Assembly (NCBI RefSeq): GCF_011395035.1
Contig: NZ_CP024768.1
Location: 124,001-188,000 of the forward strand
Reading direction: 5' to 3'
Length of the DNA: 64,000 bases
Source of the DNA: Pantoea cypripedii
Lineage (GTDB): Bacteria > Pseudomonadota > Gammaproteobacteria > Enterobacterales > Enterobacteriaceae
The notes beneath the pieces were generated by a model that worked only from the letters and a program-made list of their open reading frames with translations, searched no databases and was not told the origin of the DNA. Below, in pieces: positions 35,293 through 44,011 of the stretch. Made by a program: the position numbers and the translations under genes. Positions within the stretch are counted from its first letter, which is position 1, and every line of letters begins with the position of its first letter.

Positions 35293-35343
35293 GGTCGCCA
35301 TTAATGGCGACCCTACAATGTAGGGTGCGCATTGATGCGCACC
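35293..35343. repeat. Nested double palindrome (REPIN-like) between rhtC and rhtB
   Basis: Two 20-base palindromes, GGTCGCCATTAATGGCGACC (35293-35312) and GGTGCGCATTGATGCGCACC (35324-35343), lie around a central inverted repeat CCCTACAATGTAGGG. The whole forms a mirrored pair between convergent genes. Same design as 15208-15259 and 37918-37978. Confidence 0.8.
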
Positions 35344-35351
35344 AGGCGTGT

Positions 35352-35975
35352 TTACGCGATTCTGCGTGCGCTGGCTAACAGCGCGCCTACTGCCATAAAC
35401 AACCCACCGAAGGTGCGGTTCATCACCTTCATCTGTTTCGGGCCTTTAATCCAGCCAGCGATGCGGGTCGCCAGCGTGGCGTAACCAATCATCACGATAA
35501 TATCGACGACGACGGTGGTGACGCCGAGCACCAGATATTGCATCAACTGTGGCTGGTGCGGCTGAATAAATTGCGGGAACAGCGCAGCGAGGAACACGAT
35601 GCTTTTGGGATTGGTGAGGTTTACCAGTATCGCGCGCTTAAACAAACGGCGACGCGGCATCGCTTTGGCGACAGCATTGAGATCCAGCGCGCCACCCGAA
35701 CGCCACTGCTGAATGCCAAGCCACACCAGATAGGCGGCTCCTGCCCATTTCAGAATTTCGAACGCCAGCACTGACTGAGAAAACAGCGCGCCGAGACCTA
35801 CGCCCACCAGCACGATATGCACGGAAAGACCAATTTGCAGGCCGGAGATCGACGCCACTGCGCCGCGATAGCCGTGGCTGATACCGGTACTCATGGTATT
35901 AATTGCGCCTGAGCCGGGTGACAGGCTCAGGATGGTTGTGGTTAACAGGTAGGTTAACCACCATTCAATGGTCAT
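35352..35975 (-). CDS. rhtB: Homoserine/homoserine lactone efflux protein RhtB
   Basis: LysE/RhtB-family exporter of homoserine and threonine analogues. ATG 35975 (MTIEWWLTYLL) is better spaced from AGGG than the in-frame ATG 35984. 207 residues (206 in E. coli); SPGSGAINTM and VNLTNPKSIVFLAALFPQF mark the family. It converges on rhtC across the palindromic element. Confidence 0.94.
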   Translation of the reverse strand: MTIEWWLTYLLTTTILSLSPGSGAINTMSTGISHGYRGAVASISGLQIGLSVHIVLVGVGLGALFSQSVLAFEILKWAGAAYLVWLGIQQWRSGGALDLNAVAKAMPRRRLFKRAILVNLTNPKSIVFLAALFPQFIQPHQPQLMQYLVLGVTTVVVDIIVMIGYATLATRIAGWIKGPKQMKVMNRTFGGLFMAVGALLASARRIA

Positions 35976-36079
35976 GTGTGACATTCCCTGAAGTTAGCGA
36001 AGTGTGACACAATACGCCAGAAAATCGCGGCACGCTATGGAGTGGATGTGCGGCGTTGACGTTTTTTTCAGGGGGGCGG

Positions 36080-37072
36080 ATGCAGCAGATAAAACAGAGT
36101 TGGCTCAGGCGTGAAAAGGCGTTTGCCTCCTTTGCTACCGGTCCGCTGCTCGACTTCTGGCACCGCCGCGAAGAGTGCGAATTTACTGGCGTGGGCAATC
36201 TCACCATTCGCTATGTTCGCTTCACTTCTCCGCAACATCACCGTGTCATTCTGATCGTTCCCGGGCGCATCGAAAGCTATATCAAGTACCCGGAACTGGC
36301 CTACGATCTGTTCCACTGTGGCTTTGATGTGGTGATTATCGACCATCGTGGCCAGGGACGTTCCGACCGCCTGCTGGAGGACTCCCATCGCGGTCATGTG
36401 GTGGAGTTCACTGATTATGTCGATGATTTGGAAACGCTGTACCTGAAAGAGATCGTCGGTGGTCACTATCGGCAGCGTTATGCGCTGGCGCACTCGATGG
36501 GCGGGGCGATTCTGGCGCTATTTCTGGCGCGGCAGCCGCGGGCGTTTCATGCGGTATCGCTGTCTGCACCGATGTTCGGCATCACCTTGCCGCTGCCACC
36601 GTTCCTGGCGCACCGTATCCTCGACTGGGCAGAGAAAATGCCCGCACTGCGTGACGGTTATGCACTGGGTACCGGGCGCTGGCGCGCGCATCCGTTCGGT
36701 ATCAACCAACTGACGCACAGCCGGGAACGCTATCGCCGCAATTTACGTTTTTATGCCGATGACCCGGCGATTCGCGTCGGTGGCCCAACCTACCATTGGG
36801 TGAGGGAAGGAGTTCAGGCCGGACGCGACATCATCAGCCAGGTGAATAACATCACCACACCGATGCTGCTGATGCAGGCCAGCGAAGATCGGGTGGTGGA
36901 CAACCGCTCGCAGGATCTGTTTTGTGAGGCGATGGCGGCGGCAGGTCACCCCTGCGAAGGCGTCACGCCCTATGTGATTGAGGGTGCGCGACATGAGATC
37001 TTGTTTGAAACAGACGCGATGCGCGCCAGGGCACTGAACGCAGTGGTCGATTTCTTTGCACGCCACGTTTAA
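36080..37072 (+). CDS. pldB: Lysophospholipase L2
   Basis: Alpha/beta-hydrolase cleaving lysophospholipids at the inner membrane. ATG 36080 follows a purine-rich AGGGGGGCGG; an upstream TTG is ignored. 330 residues (340 in E. coli). Nucleophile elbow AHSMGGAI, the oxyanion and charge-relay regions DHRGQGRSDR and GARHEILFE. Divergent from rhtB, 31 bp before yigL. Confidence 0.94.
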   Translation: MQQIKQSWLRREKAFASFATGPLLDFWHRREECEFTGVGNLTIRYVRFTSPQHHRVILIVPGRIESYIKYPELAYDLFHCGFDVVIIDHRGQGRSDRLLEDSHRGHVVEFTDYVDDLETLYLKEIVGGHYRQRYALAHSMGGAILALFLARQPRAFHAVSLSAPMFGITLPLPPFLAHRILDWAEKMPALRDGYALGTGRWRAHPFGINQLTHSRERYRRNLRFYADDPAIRVGGPTYHWVREGVQAGRDIISQVNNITTPMLLMQASEDRVVDNRSQDLFCEAMAAAGHPCEGVTPYVIEGARHEILFETDAMRARALNAVVDFFARHV

Positions 37073-37103
37073 TTGATTATTGATACCCAAAACCGAGGTT
37101 TAC

Positions 37104-37904
37104 ATGTACCACATCGTCGCATCCGACCTGGATGGCACGCTGCTTTCTCCGGACCATCGCCTGACACCTTTTGCCCGCAGCACGTTGCAGGAGCTGGTGG
37201 CGCGCGATGTTCATTTCGTCTTTGCCACCGGTCGTCACTATATCGATGTGGGACAAATGCGCGACAGTCTCGGCATCCCGGCTTATATGATCACCTCCAA
37301 CGGTGCGCGTGTGCATAACGCCGATGGCGAACTGATTTTCAGCCACAATCTGGCTGCCGATATCGCGCAGGATTTGTATGGCCTGAAATACCACGATGAA
37401 CAGGTTCTGACCCACGTTTACCGCGATGACGAATGGTTTATCAGTCGCCATCGCCCGGCCGAGCAGGATTATTTCCGCGAGTCGGTGTTTAACTACCAGG
37501 TGTATCAGCCCGGCATGTTGCCGACGGATGGCATCAGCAAAGTATTCTTTACCTGCGACGAACCGGAACATCTGATTCCGCTGGAACAGGCGATTGAAGC
37601 GCGCTGGGGCGATCGGGTTAACGTCAGCTTCTCACTGCCGACTTGTCTGGAAGTGATGGCGGGCGGTGTCTCCAAGGGGCACGCACTGGAAGCGGTGGCG
37701 AAGCAGCTCGGCTATTCACTGAAAGAATGCATCGCCTTTGGTGATGGTATGAACGATGTGGAGATGCTCAGCATGGCAGGTAAGGGCTGCATTATGCGCA
37801 ATGCGCACCAGCGCCTGAAAGATACGCTGCCTGCTCTGGAAGTGATTGGTAGCAACGCCGAAGACGCAGTGCCGCATACGCTGCGTAAGCTGTTCCTGGC
37901 CTAA
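37104..37904 (+). CDS. yigL: YigL, HAD pyridoxal/sugar phosphatase
   Basis: HAD type IIB (Cof family) phosphatase; in E. coli it dephosphorylates pyridoxal 5'-phosphate and helps relieve phosphosugar stress as a target of the sRNA SgrS. ATG 37104 (MYHIVASDLDGTLLSPDH) behind GAGG gives 266 residues as in E. coli. Motifs DLDGTL, VSKGHAL (Lys) and FGDGMNDVEML are intact. Confidence 0.94.
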   Translation: MYHIVASDLDGTLLSPDHRLTPFARSTLQELVARDVHFVFATGRHYIDVGQMRDSLGIPAYMITSNGARVHNADGELIFSHNLAADIAQDLYGLKYHDEQVLTHVYRDDEWFISRHRPAEQDYFRESVFNYQVYQPGMLPTDGISKVFFTCDEPEHLIPLEQAIEARWGDRVNVSFSLPTCLEVMAGGVSKGHALEAVAKQLGYSLKECIAFGDGMNDVEMLSMAGKGCIMRNAHQRLKDTLPALEVIGSNAEDAVPHTLRKLFLA

Positions 37905-37917
37905 GATGATCGGCGAA

Positions 37918-37978
37918 CCGTAGCGGCGCGATTTATCGCGCGTCTTTAAAACCAGCGCGATAAATCGCGCCGCTACGG
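37918..37978. repeat. Perfect 24-bp inverted repeat with inner palindromes (REPIN-like)
   Basis: Two exactly complementary 24-base arms (37918-37941 and 37955-37978), each starting or ending with CCGTAGC and each containing the inner palindrome GCGCGATTTATCGCGC or its complement. A 13-base spacer separates them. It lies between yigL and bioP and could fold into a very stable hairpin or act as a transcription/mRNA-stability element. Confidence 0.88.
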
Positions 37979-38073
37979 GTGTTCGTATTTTGTTCTCTTG
38001 TCAACCAGATAATTCAACGAGACAGCGACAGTTTGTTTACACTAGCGGCACTGTTCATTTTGGGGTCGTTACT

Positions 38074-38940
38074 GTGCCGTTATTGATCGTTACCACCATT
38101 CTGTGGGCTTTTTCCTTTAGTTTTATCGGGGAATATCTGGCGGGTCAGGTGGATTCCTGGTTCTCCGTGCTGATGCGCCTGGCGCTGGCAGCCATTGTTT
38201 TTCTGCCCTTCCTGCGCTGGCGTGGCTATCGCGCTTCCACCCTTCTGCTGTATATGCTGGTGGGGATGCTGCAACTCGGCATCATGTACCTGCTCAGCTT
38301 CGAAGCCTACCTCTATCTCAGCGTGACGGAATTCCTGTTATTTACCGTCATGACGCCGCTGTATGTCACCCTGATCTACGATCTGCTCAGCCGCCGCCCG
38401 TTGCGTATCGGCTACGCCTTCAGTGCCTTGCTGGCGGTGATCGGTGCAGCGATTATTCGTTATGACAAAGTCAGCGACCACTTCTGGTTTGGTCTGTTAC
38501 TGGTGCAGGCGGCGAATATCTGTTTTGCCATCGGCATGGTGGGTTACAAACGTTTGCAGGAGACGCGTCCGATGCCGCAGCACACCGCGTTTTCCTGGTT
38601 CTACCTTGGCGCGGTGATCATTGCGGTGATTGCCTGGTGCCTGTGGGGTAATCCCAACAAACTGCCGACCACCTCGCTGCAATGGGGCATTCTGGTGTGG
38701 CTGGGCGTGGCAGCGTCCGGGTTGGGCTACTTTATGTGGAACTACGGCGCGACTCAGGTGGATGCCGGTACACTGGGTATCATGAACAATATGCATGTAC
38801 CGGCAGGATTGCTGGTGAATCTGGCGATCTGGCAGGAAAAACCACACTGGCCGAGCTTTATCGCCGGGGCCATTGTGATCTTCGCTTCACTCTACGTGCA
38901 TAAACGCTGGGTGCTGGGAAAAACAGCGACCAGCCATTAA
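38074..38940 (+). CDS. bioP: Biotin transporter BioP (YigM), EamA family
   Basis: High-affinity biotin importer of the inner membrane. The start is GTG 38074 (MPLLIVTTILWAFSFSF), 8 bases after GGGG; E. coli YigM begins similarly. 288 residues, ten helices, with the conserved YGATQVDAGTLGIMNNMHVPAG near the last helices. Its stop overlaps the end of the convergent DUF1456 gene by 4 bp. Confidence 0.93.
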   Translation: MPLLIVTTILWAFSFSFIGEYLAGQVDSWFSVLMRLALAAIVFLPFLRWRGYRASTLLLYMLVGMLQLGIMYLLSFEAYLYLSVTEFLLFTVMTPLYVTLIYDLLSRRPLRIGYAFSALLAVIGAAIIRYDKVSDHFWFGLLLVQAANICFAIGMVGYKRLQETRPMPQHTAFSWFYLGAVIIAVIAWCLWGNPNKLPTTSLQWGILVWLGVAASGLGYFMWNYGATQVDAGTLGIMNNMHVPAGLLVNLAIWQEKPHWPSFIAGAIVIFASLYVHKRWVLGKTATSH

Positions 38941-39416
38941 GCCTTTTTGGCAGGGGCTGGGCGCTGCACCAGCGTCAGCCCCTTCAGGAAGTTACGCAGA
39001 ATCTGGTCACCGCATTCGCGGTAATTCTTATGATCCGGATTACGGAAAATTGCGCCGATCTCCGCCTGAGAAACCTTAAAGTTTGCCTTCAGCAAGATCT
39101 CGGGAATGTCCGTGGTTTTCAGGGCAAACGCGATACGTAACTTCTTCAGGAAAATATTGTTGTTCATGCGGCGCTCAATCGACGGCGCAGGCGCATCTTC
39201 GCTTTTACCACGGCGATGGAAAATCAAACCGTTGAGGAAATAGCCCATCAGCACGTCCGGCAGCTTAAGGAATGCGGCGTCATCGTCTTTCTTTAACCAC
39301 GCCTGCACCTCTTCCAGCGGCACATCGCTGCCCGCCAGGGCGAAAATCTCCACCACTTTGCTGTCGCTTAAATCCAGCATATAGCGCACGCTGCGCAGCA
39401 CATCGTTATTCGTCAT
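38937..39416 (-). CDS. DUF1456 protein (YehS family)
   Basis: 159-residue cytoplasmic protein with two copies of the DUF1456 repeat: NNDVLRSVRYMLDLSDSKVVEIFALAG near the N-terminus, and NNIFLKKLRIAFALKTTDIPEILLKA from about residue 84. It resembles E. coli YehS (156 residues), which lies elsewhere in that genome; function unknown. AGGAG precedes the ATG. It is inserted between bioP and metR, which are adjacent in E. coli. Confidence 0.88.
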   Translation of the reverse strand: MTNNDVLRSVRYMLDLSDSKVVEIFALAGSDVPLEEVQAWLKKDDDAAFLKLPDVLMGYFLNGLIFHRRGKSEDAPAPSIERRMNNNIFLKKLRIAFALKTTDIPEILLKANFKVSQAEIGAIFRNPDHKNYRECGDQILRNFLKGLTLVQRPAPAKKA

Positions 39417-39469
39417 GGTGAAAATCTCCTGGTCACGGGTTGAGGCGGCGCATTATAGAGTAGGCCGAT

Positions 39470-40402
39470 TCAGGAAGACAGGGGTTGTAACGAACCGGGA
39501 CGCGATGCATCACGCACAAAGGGCAGATGCTCACAGGCATGCTGACGGGCAAAACGTGTGAATGCTTCCAGTACCGGCTGACGTTGTTCACCGTCACGCA
39601 TTGCCGCGTACAAACGGCTCCACAACCCCTCACCCAGTGTTTTGGTCACCACCAATCCCTGATGTTCAAAACTCTCCACTACCCAGTGGGGCAGCGCCGC
39701 AATCCCCATACGGGCCGACACCATCTGGATCATCAGCAACGTATTATCGACACTCTTCAGCGCCGGGCTTACCCCCGCCGGCTGCAAAAAATGCCGCCAG
39801 ATATCCAGCCGCTGACGCTGCACCGGATAAATCAGCAGGACTTCATCAGCCAAATCTTCCGGCGAAATATGTTCGCCTTGTGCCAGTGGATGATCCGGTG
39901 CCAGCACCAGGCGCACTTCGTAATCAAACATCGGGGAATAGAACAGCCCGCTACGCGGCAAAATATCGGAGGTCAGCACCACATCCAGCTCACCCTGCTG
40001 CAACGCGGGTTGCGGGTCGAACGTCACGCCGGATTTAAAATCCATCACCACCTGCGGCCAGCTCTGACGGAAGTTATTCAGCGCTGGCGTCAGCCACTGA
40101 ATACAGCTGTGACACTCAATGGCGATGCGCAACGTCGTCTGATGCGGCTCATGGCAAGCCTGCAACGCCTGCTGAATCTGCGGCAGGATCTGCTCTGCCA
40201 GCTGCAACAGGATCTCCCCCTGTGGCGTAAAACGTAGCGGCTGGCTCTTACGCACAAACAGGCGAAAGCCCAGCCGTTGCTCCAGGTCGCTGAACTGATG
40301 AGATAACGCCGATTGCGTTTGGTGAAGCTGGGCGGCGGCGGCGGCCAGAGAGCCGGTATTCCGTAACGCCTGCAGCGTCCGCAGGTGTTTGAGTTCGATC
40401 AT
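39470..40402 (-). CDS. metR: LysR-type regulator MetR
   Basis: Homocysteine-responsive activator of metE, metH and other methionine genes. 310 residues (317 in E. coli). N-terminal winged HTH (LRTLQALRNTGSLAAAAAQL... TQSALSHQFSDLEQRLG) and a C-terminal periplasmic-binding-protein-like effector domain. Divergent from metE; a MetR half-site-like TGAGAATCCTTCA overlaps its own start codon (40402-40414). Confidence 0.96.
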   Translation of the reverse strand: MIELKHLRTLQALRNTGSLAAAAAQLHQTQSALSHQFSDLEQRLGFRLFVRKSQPLRFTPQGEILLQLAEQILPQIQQALQACHEPHQTTLRIAIECHSCIQWLTPALNNFRQSWPQVVMDFKSGVTFDPQPALQQGELDVVLTSDILPRSGLFYSPMFDYEVRLVLAPDHPLAQGEHISPEDLADEVLLIYPVQRQRLDIWRHFLQPAGVSPALKSVDNTLLMIQMVSARMGIAALPHWVVESFEHQGLVVTKTLGEGLWSRLYAAMRDGEQRQPVLEAFTRFARQHACEHLPFVRDASRPGSLQPLSS

Positions 40403-40474
40403 GAGAATCCTTCACATCGAGATTGAACAATTTGCGCTTGAGCAACATACAGTACCCGCAGAATATAGCGGTGT

Positions 40475-40498
40475 AAACATCTGGACGGCTAAACATCT
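40475..40498. promoter_or_regulatory. Three tandem MetJ boxes in the metR-metE control region
   Basis: Three adjacent 8-mers, AAACATCT, GGACGGCT and AAACATCT, each match the met box AGACGTCT at about 6 of 8 positions. MetJ with S-adenosylmethionine would bind cooperatively and repress both divergent genes. A TGGACG (40482-40487) and TAACCT (40504-40509) pair overlapping them could be the metE promoter. Confidence 0.65.
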
Positions 40499-40544
40499 GA
40501 TTGTAACCTAAGCTGCTCAATAAAGAATACCTGGAGAACATCAA

Positions 40545-42815
40545 ATGACCATTCTGAACCACACACTCGGTTTTCCTCGCGTCGGTCTGCGTCGTGAATT
40601 GAAAAAAGCCCAGGAAAGTTATTGGGCAGGTAACAGCTCTCAGGAAGAACTGCTGGCCGTGGGACGTGAATTGCGTGCACGTCACTGGCAACAACAGAAA
40701 GAGGCGGGCGTGGACCTGCTGCCGGTGGGGGACTTCGCCTGGTACGATCACGTACTCACCACCAGCCTGCTGCTGGGCAATGTTCCGGCACGCCACCAGA
40801 ACACAGACGGCTCCGTTGACCTCGATACCCTGTTCCGCCTGGGTCGTGGCCGTGCACCGACCGGCACACCCGCCGCCGCTGCTGAAATGACCAAATGGTT
40901 CAACACCAACTATCACTACATGGTGCCCGAATTCACCCAGGGGCAGCAGTTCAAACTAACCTGGACCCAGCTGCTGGACGAAGTGGACGAAGCGCTGGCC
41001 CTCGGCCATCAGGTTAAACCTGTGCTACTCGGCCCGGTAACTTACCTGTGGCTGGGCAAAGTGAAAGGCGAACAGTTTGATCGTCTCTCCCTGCTGAAAG
41101 ATATTCTGCCGGTTTACCAGCAGGTGCTGGCTGAACTGAAAAAACGCGGCATCGAATGGGTGCAGATTGATGAGCCAGCACTGGCGCTGGAACTGCCACA
41201 GCAATGGCGCGCCGCGTTCAAACCGGCTTACGACGCGTTACAGGGCAAAACCAAACTGCTGCTGACCACCTACTTCGACAGCATCGGCCAGAACCTGGAT
41301 GTGATCAAAGCACTGCCGGTGCAGGGTCTGCACGTTGACCTGGTACACGGCAAAGATGATATCCAGCACATCAACCAGCAACTGCCGGCAGAATGGCTGC
41401 TGTCTGTGGGGGTGATCAACGGTCGCAACGTCTGGCGTGCTGACCTCAGCAGCTGGTTCGAACGTCTGCAACCGCTGGTGGGGCAACGCCAGCAGCTGTG
41501 GATCGGCTCTTCCTGCTCCCTGCTGCACAGCCCGATCGACCTGAGCGTGGAAACCCGCCTCGATGACGAAGTGAAAAGCTGGTTTGCTTTTGCCCTGCAA
41601 AAATGTGCTGAGCTGTCCCTGCTGAGCAATGCGCTGAACAACAACGATGCAAAATCCCTCGAAGCCTGGAGTGCACCCATCCGTGCCCGTGCCCACTCCA
41701 GCCGGGTACACAACGCCGCGGTGGCGGCGCGCCTGGCAAAAATTCAGGCCAAAGATACCGAGCGTCATAGCAGCTACACCGAACGTGCCAAAGCACAGCG
41801 TAACCGTTTCAACCTGCCTGCATGGCCGACCACTACCATCGGTTCATTCCCGCAGACCACTGAAATCCGTGGCCTGCGCCTCGACTTCAAAAAAGGCCAC
41901 ATTGACGGCGGTCACTATCGCACCGGCATCGCTGAACATATTAAACAGGCGATTGTGGAGCAGGAACGTTTGGGGCTTGATGTGCTGGTGCACGGGGAAG
42001 CTGAGCGTAACGACATGGTTGAATACTTCGGCGAAAACCTCGACGGTTTCGTGTTCACACAGAACGGCTGGGTACAAAGCTACGGTTCACGCTGTGTCAA
42101 ACCGCCGGTGATTATCGGAGACGTCAGCCGCCCGGCAGCCATCACCGTCGAGTGGGCGAAGTATGCTCAGTCGCTGACCGACAAACCGGTTAAAGGCATG
42201 CTCACCGGTCCGGTCACCATCCTGTGCTGGTCGTTCCCGCGTGAAGACGTGACCCGCGAAACCATCGCTAAACAGATTGCGCTGGCGCTGCGTGACGAAG
42301 TGGCAGACCTGGAAAAAGCCGGTATCGGCATCATCCAGATTGACGAACCGGCTTTGCGTGAAGGGCTGCCGCTGCATCAGTCTGACTGGGCAGCGTACCT
42401 CACCTGGGCCGTCGATGCTTTCCGCCTCAACGCGGCGGTGGCGCAGGATGACACCCAAATCCACACCCACATGTGTTACTGCGAGTTCAACGACATTATG
42501 GACTCCATCGCCGCGCTGGATGCGGATGTGATCACCATCGAAACCTCACGTTCCGACATGGACCTGCTGGATGCGTTTAAAGAATTCTCATACCCGAACG
42601 AGATCGGTCCTGGCGTGTATGACATTCACTCACCGAACGTACCGAGCGTTGCGTGGATGGAAGATTTGCTGCGCAAAGCGGCGCTGAGTATCCCGGAAGA
42701 ACGTCTGTGGGTGAACCCGGACTGCGGTCTGAAAACCCGTGGCTGGACGGAAACCCGTCAGGCACTGGCCAATATGGTTGAAGCGGCGAAACACCTGCGC
42801 GGGGAAACCGCGTAA
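40545..42815 (+). CDS. metE: Cobalamin-independent methionine synthase
   Basis: Transfers the methyl group of 5-methyltetrahydropteroyltri-glutamate to homocysteine. 756 residues (753 in E. coli). N-terminal half begins TILNHTLGFPRVGLRRELKKA; the catalytic C-terminal half carries the zinc ligands in HTHMCYCEFND and NPDCGLKTRGW and the homocysteine-site IGSFPQT. GGAGA precedes the ATG. A strong terminator follows. Confidence 0.98.
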   Translation: MTILNHTLGFPRVGLRRELKKAQESYWAGNSSQEELLAVGRELRARHWQQQKEAGVDLLPVGDFAWYDHVLTTSLLLGNVPARHQNTDGSVDLDTLFRLGRGRAPTGTPAAAAEMTKWFNTNYHYMVPEFTQGQQFKLTWTQLLDEVDEALALGHQVKPVLLGPVTYLWLGKVKGEQFDRLSLLKDILPVYQQVLAELKKRGIEWVQIDEPALALELPQQWRAAFKPAYDALQGKTKLLLTTYFDSIGQNLDVIKALPVQGLHVDLVHGKDDIQHINQQLPAEWLLSVGVINGRNVWRADLSSWFERLQPLVGQRQQLWIGSSCSLLHSPIDLSVETRLDDEVKSWFAFALQKCAELSLLSNALNNNDAKSLEAWSAPIRARAHSSRVHNAAVAARLAKIQAKDTERHSSYTERAKAQRNRFNLPAWPTTTIGSFPQTTEIRGLRLDFKKGHIDGGHYRTGIAEHIKQAIVEQERLGLDVLVHGEAERNDMVEYFGENLDGFVFTQNGWVQSYGSRCVKPPVIIGDVSRPAAITVEWAKYAQSLTDKPVKGMLTGPVTILCWSFPREDVTRETIAKQIALALRDEVADLEKAGIGIIQIDEPALREGLPLHQSDWAAYLTWAVDAFRLNAAVAQDDTQIHTHMCYCEFNDIMDSIAALDADVITIETSRSDMDLLDAFKEFSYPNEIGPGVYDIHSPNVPSVAWMEDLLRKAALSIPEERLWVNPDCGLKTRGWTETRQALANMVEAAKHLRGETA

Positions 42816-42848
42816 TCGTTGTATAAAATGTTGTGTTGTTGATACGTT

Positions 42849-42872
42849 GGGGCGCGCAAGCGCCCCTTTTTT
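42849..42872 (+). terminator. Intrinsic terminator of metE
   Basis: GC-rich stem GGGGCGC/GCGCCCC with loop GCAA followed by six T residues, ending just before the convergent dlhH stop. Confidence 0.92.
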
Positions 42873-42873
42873 A

Positions 42874-43710
42874 TCAGGCGTCAGCGGCGACACCATACTG
42901 CTTAAACCAGGCCAGCATCCGCGCCCAACCATCCTGCGCCGATTCCGCGTGATAACTCGGACGATAATCAGCGTGGAAAGCATGGCCCGCATCCGGGTAC
43001 ACCACGATCTCCGCTTTGGCATTGGCAGCACGCAGCGCCTGGCGCATCTGCTCTACGCTCTCCAGCGGAATCCCTTCATCCTGGCCGCCGTACAGACCGA
43101 GCACCGGTGCATTCAAATCAACGGCGATATCAATGGGATGCTTCTGCTGCTTCAGCGTTTTATCGCCAATCAGACGACCATACCAGGCAACCGCGGCGCG
43201 TACCTGCGGATTGTGTGCCGCGAACAGCCAGCTAATGCGCCCGCCCCAGCAAAAACCGGTGATGCCCATACGGCGGATATCACCGCCGTTGCGCGCTGCC
43301 CAGTTGGCAACGTGGTCGAGATCCGACAGCACCTGTGAATCCGGCACCTTACTCACCAGCTCCTTAAACAGGGTGGGAATATCGGTGTATTCGCTGGGAT
43401 CGCCTTCACGGAAGTACAGCTCCGGTGCCACCGCCAGATAACCCTCCAGCGCCAGCCGACGACAGACATCACGAATGTGCTCATGTACACCAAAAATCTC
43501 CTGCACTACCAGCACCACCGGCAGTGAACCTTCATACTCTTTGGGCCGGGCATAATAAGCGGGCAGATTTTCACCCTGGCTGGGAACCGAGGTTTCCCCG
43601 GCATGAATCGCCTCGCTGTGGGTAATAATGGTGGTGCTCGCGGTCGGTTGTACGGCGGGGGCAAAGCCGCCAGTTGCCGATTTTTGTGCCATATTGTCTT
43701 CGGTTTTCAT
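42874..43710 (-). CDS. dlhH: Dienelactone hydrolase family protein
   Basis: Cytoplasmic alpha/beta-hydrolase (ysgA in E. coli, 271 residues); assigned by family as a carboxymethylenebutenolidase, physiological substrate unknown. 278 residues. Cys nucleophile elbow GFCWGG, plus the Asp (GGQDEGIP) and His (DAGHAFHADYR) partners. GGAGAG precedes the ATG. Convergent to metE. Confidence 0.92.
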   Translation of the reverse strand: MKTEDNMAQKSATGGFAPAVQPTASTTIITHSEAIHAGETSVPSQGENLPAYYARPKEYEGSLPVVLVVQEIFGVHEHIRDVCRRLALEGYLAVAPELYFREGDPSEYTDIPTLFKELVSKVPDSQVLSDLDHVANWAARNGGDIRRMGITGFCWGGRISWLFAAHNPQVRAAVAWYGRLIGDKTLKQQKHPIDIAVDLNAPVLGLYGGQDEGIPLESVEQMRQALRAANAKAEIVVYPDAGHAFHADYRPSYHAESAQDGWARMLAWFKQYGVAADA

Positions 43711-43882
43711 TGTTCTCTCCGTGCTAACAATCGCGCAATCACGTAACTATAGCCTGGCTGGTGTGGCCGGGCGGGTGTAGGGAGCAGAGGGGTTACGCAT
43801 CAGTTCTTCCTCTTCTATTAACATTGCCGTTTAAACTTACACAGCACAGCTTGTAGCAATTCAGAATGGCAGACGATCAATG

Positions 43883-43898
43883 TGTGATTCTGGTCACG
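43883..43898. promoter_or_regulatory. Upstream CRP site of udp
   Basis: TGTGA-TTCTGG-TCACG, nine of ten conserved CRP positions. It lies 52 bp from the second CRP site, the spacing seen at CytR-controlled nucleoside promoters. The dlhH-udp gap (301 bp) is otherwise without genes. Confidence 0.75.
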
Positions 43899-43934
43899 TT
43901 ATGTTTTTCTTATAATGTAACTTTCATTATCGAT

Positions 43935-43977
43935 AGTGAAATTAGTCACATATTTCTCCCGCCTGCTGACGTAAAGT
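43935..43977 (+). promoter_or_regulatory. udp promoter with CRP site and possible CytR box
   Basis: AGTGA-AATTAG-TCACA (43935-43950) is centred about 41 bp before the start predicted from the -10 TAAAGT (43972-43977), a class II CRP position. AATGTAAC (43914-43921), between the CRP sites, is the complement of GTTACATT and resembles a CytR octamer. Confidence 0.65.
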
Positions 43978-44011
43978 GGCGCGCATATCCCTTATCTACC
44001 AGGAGTCTGTT

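Noticed and set aside
39527..40237. 236-codon frame opposite metR
   Set aside because: Shadow of metR; His/Gln-rich translation without family resemblance.
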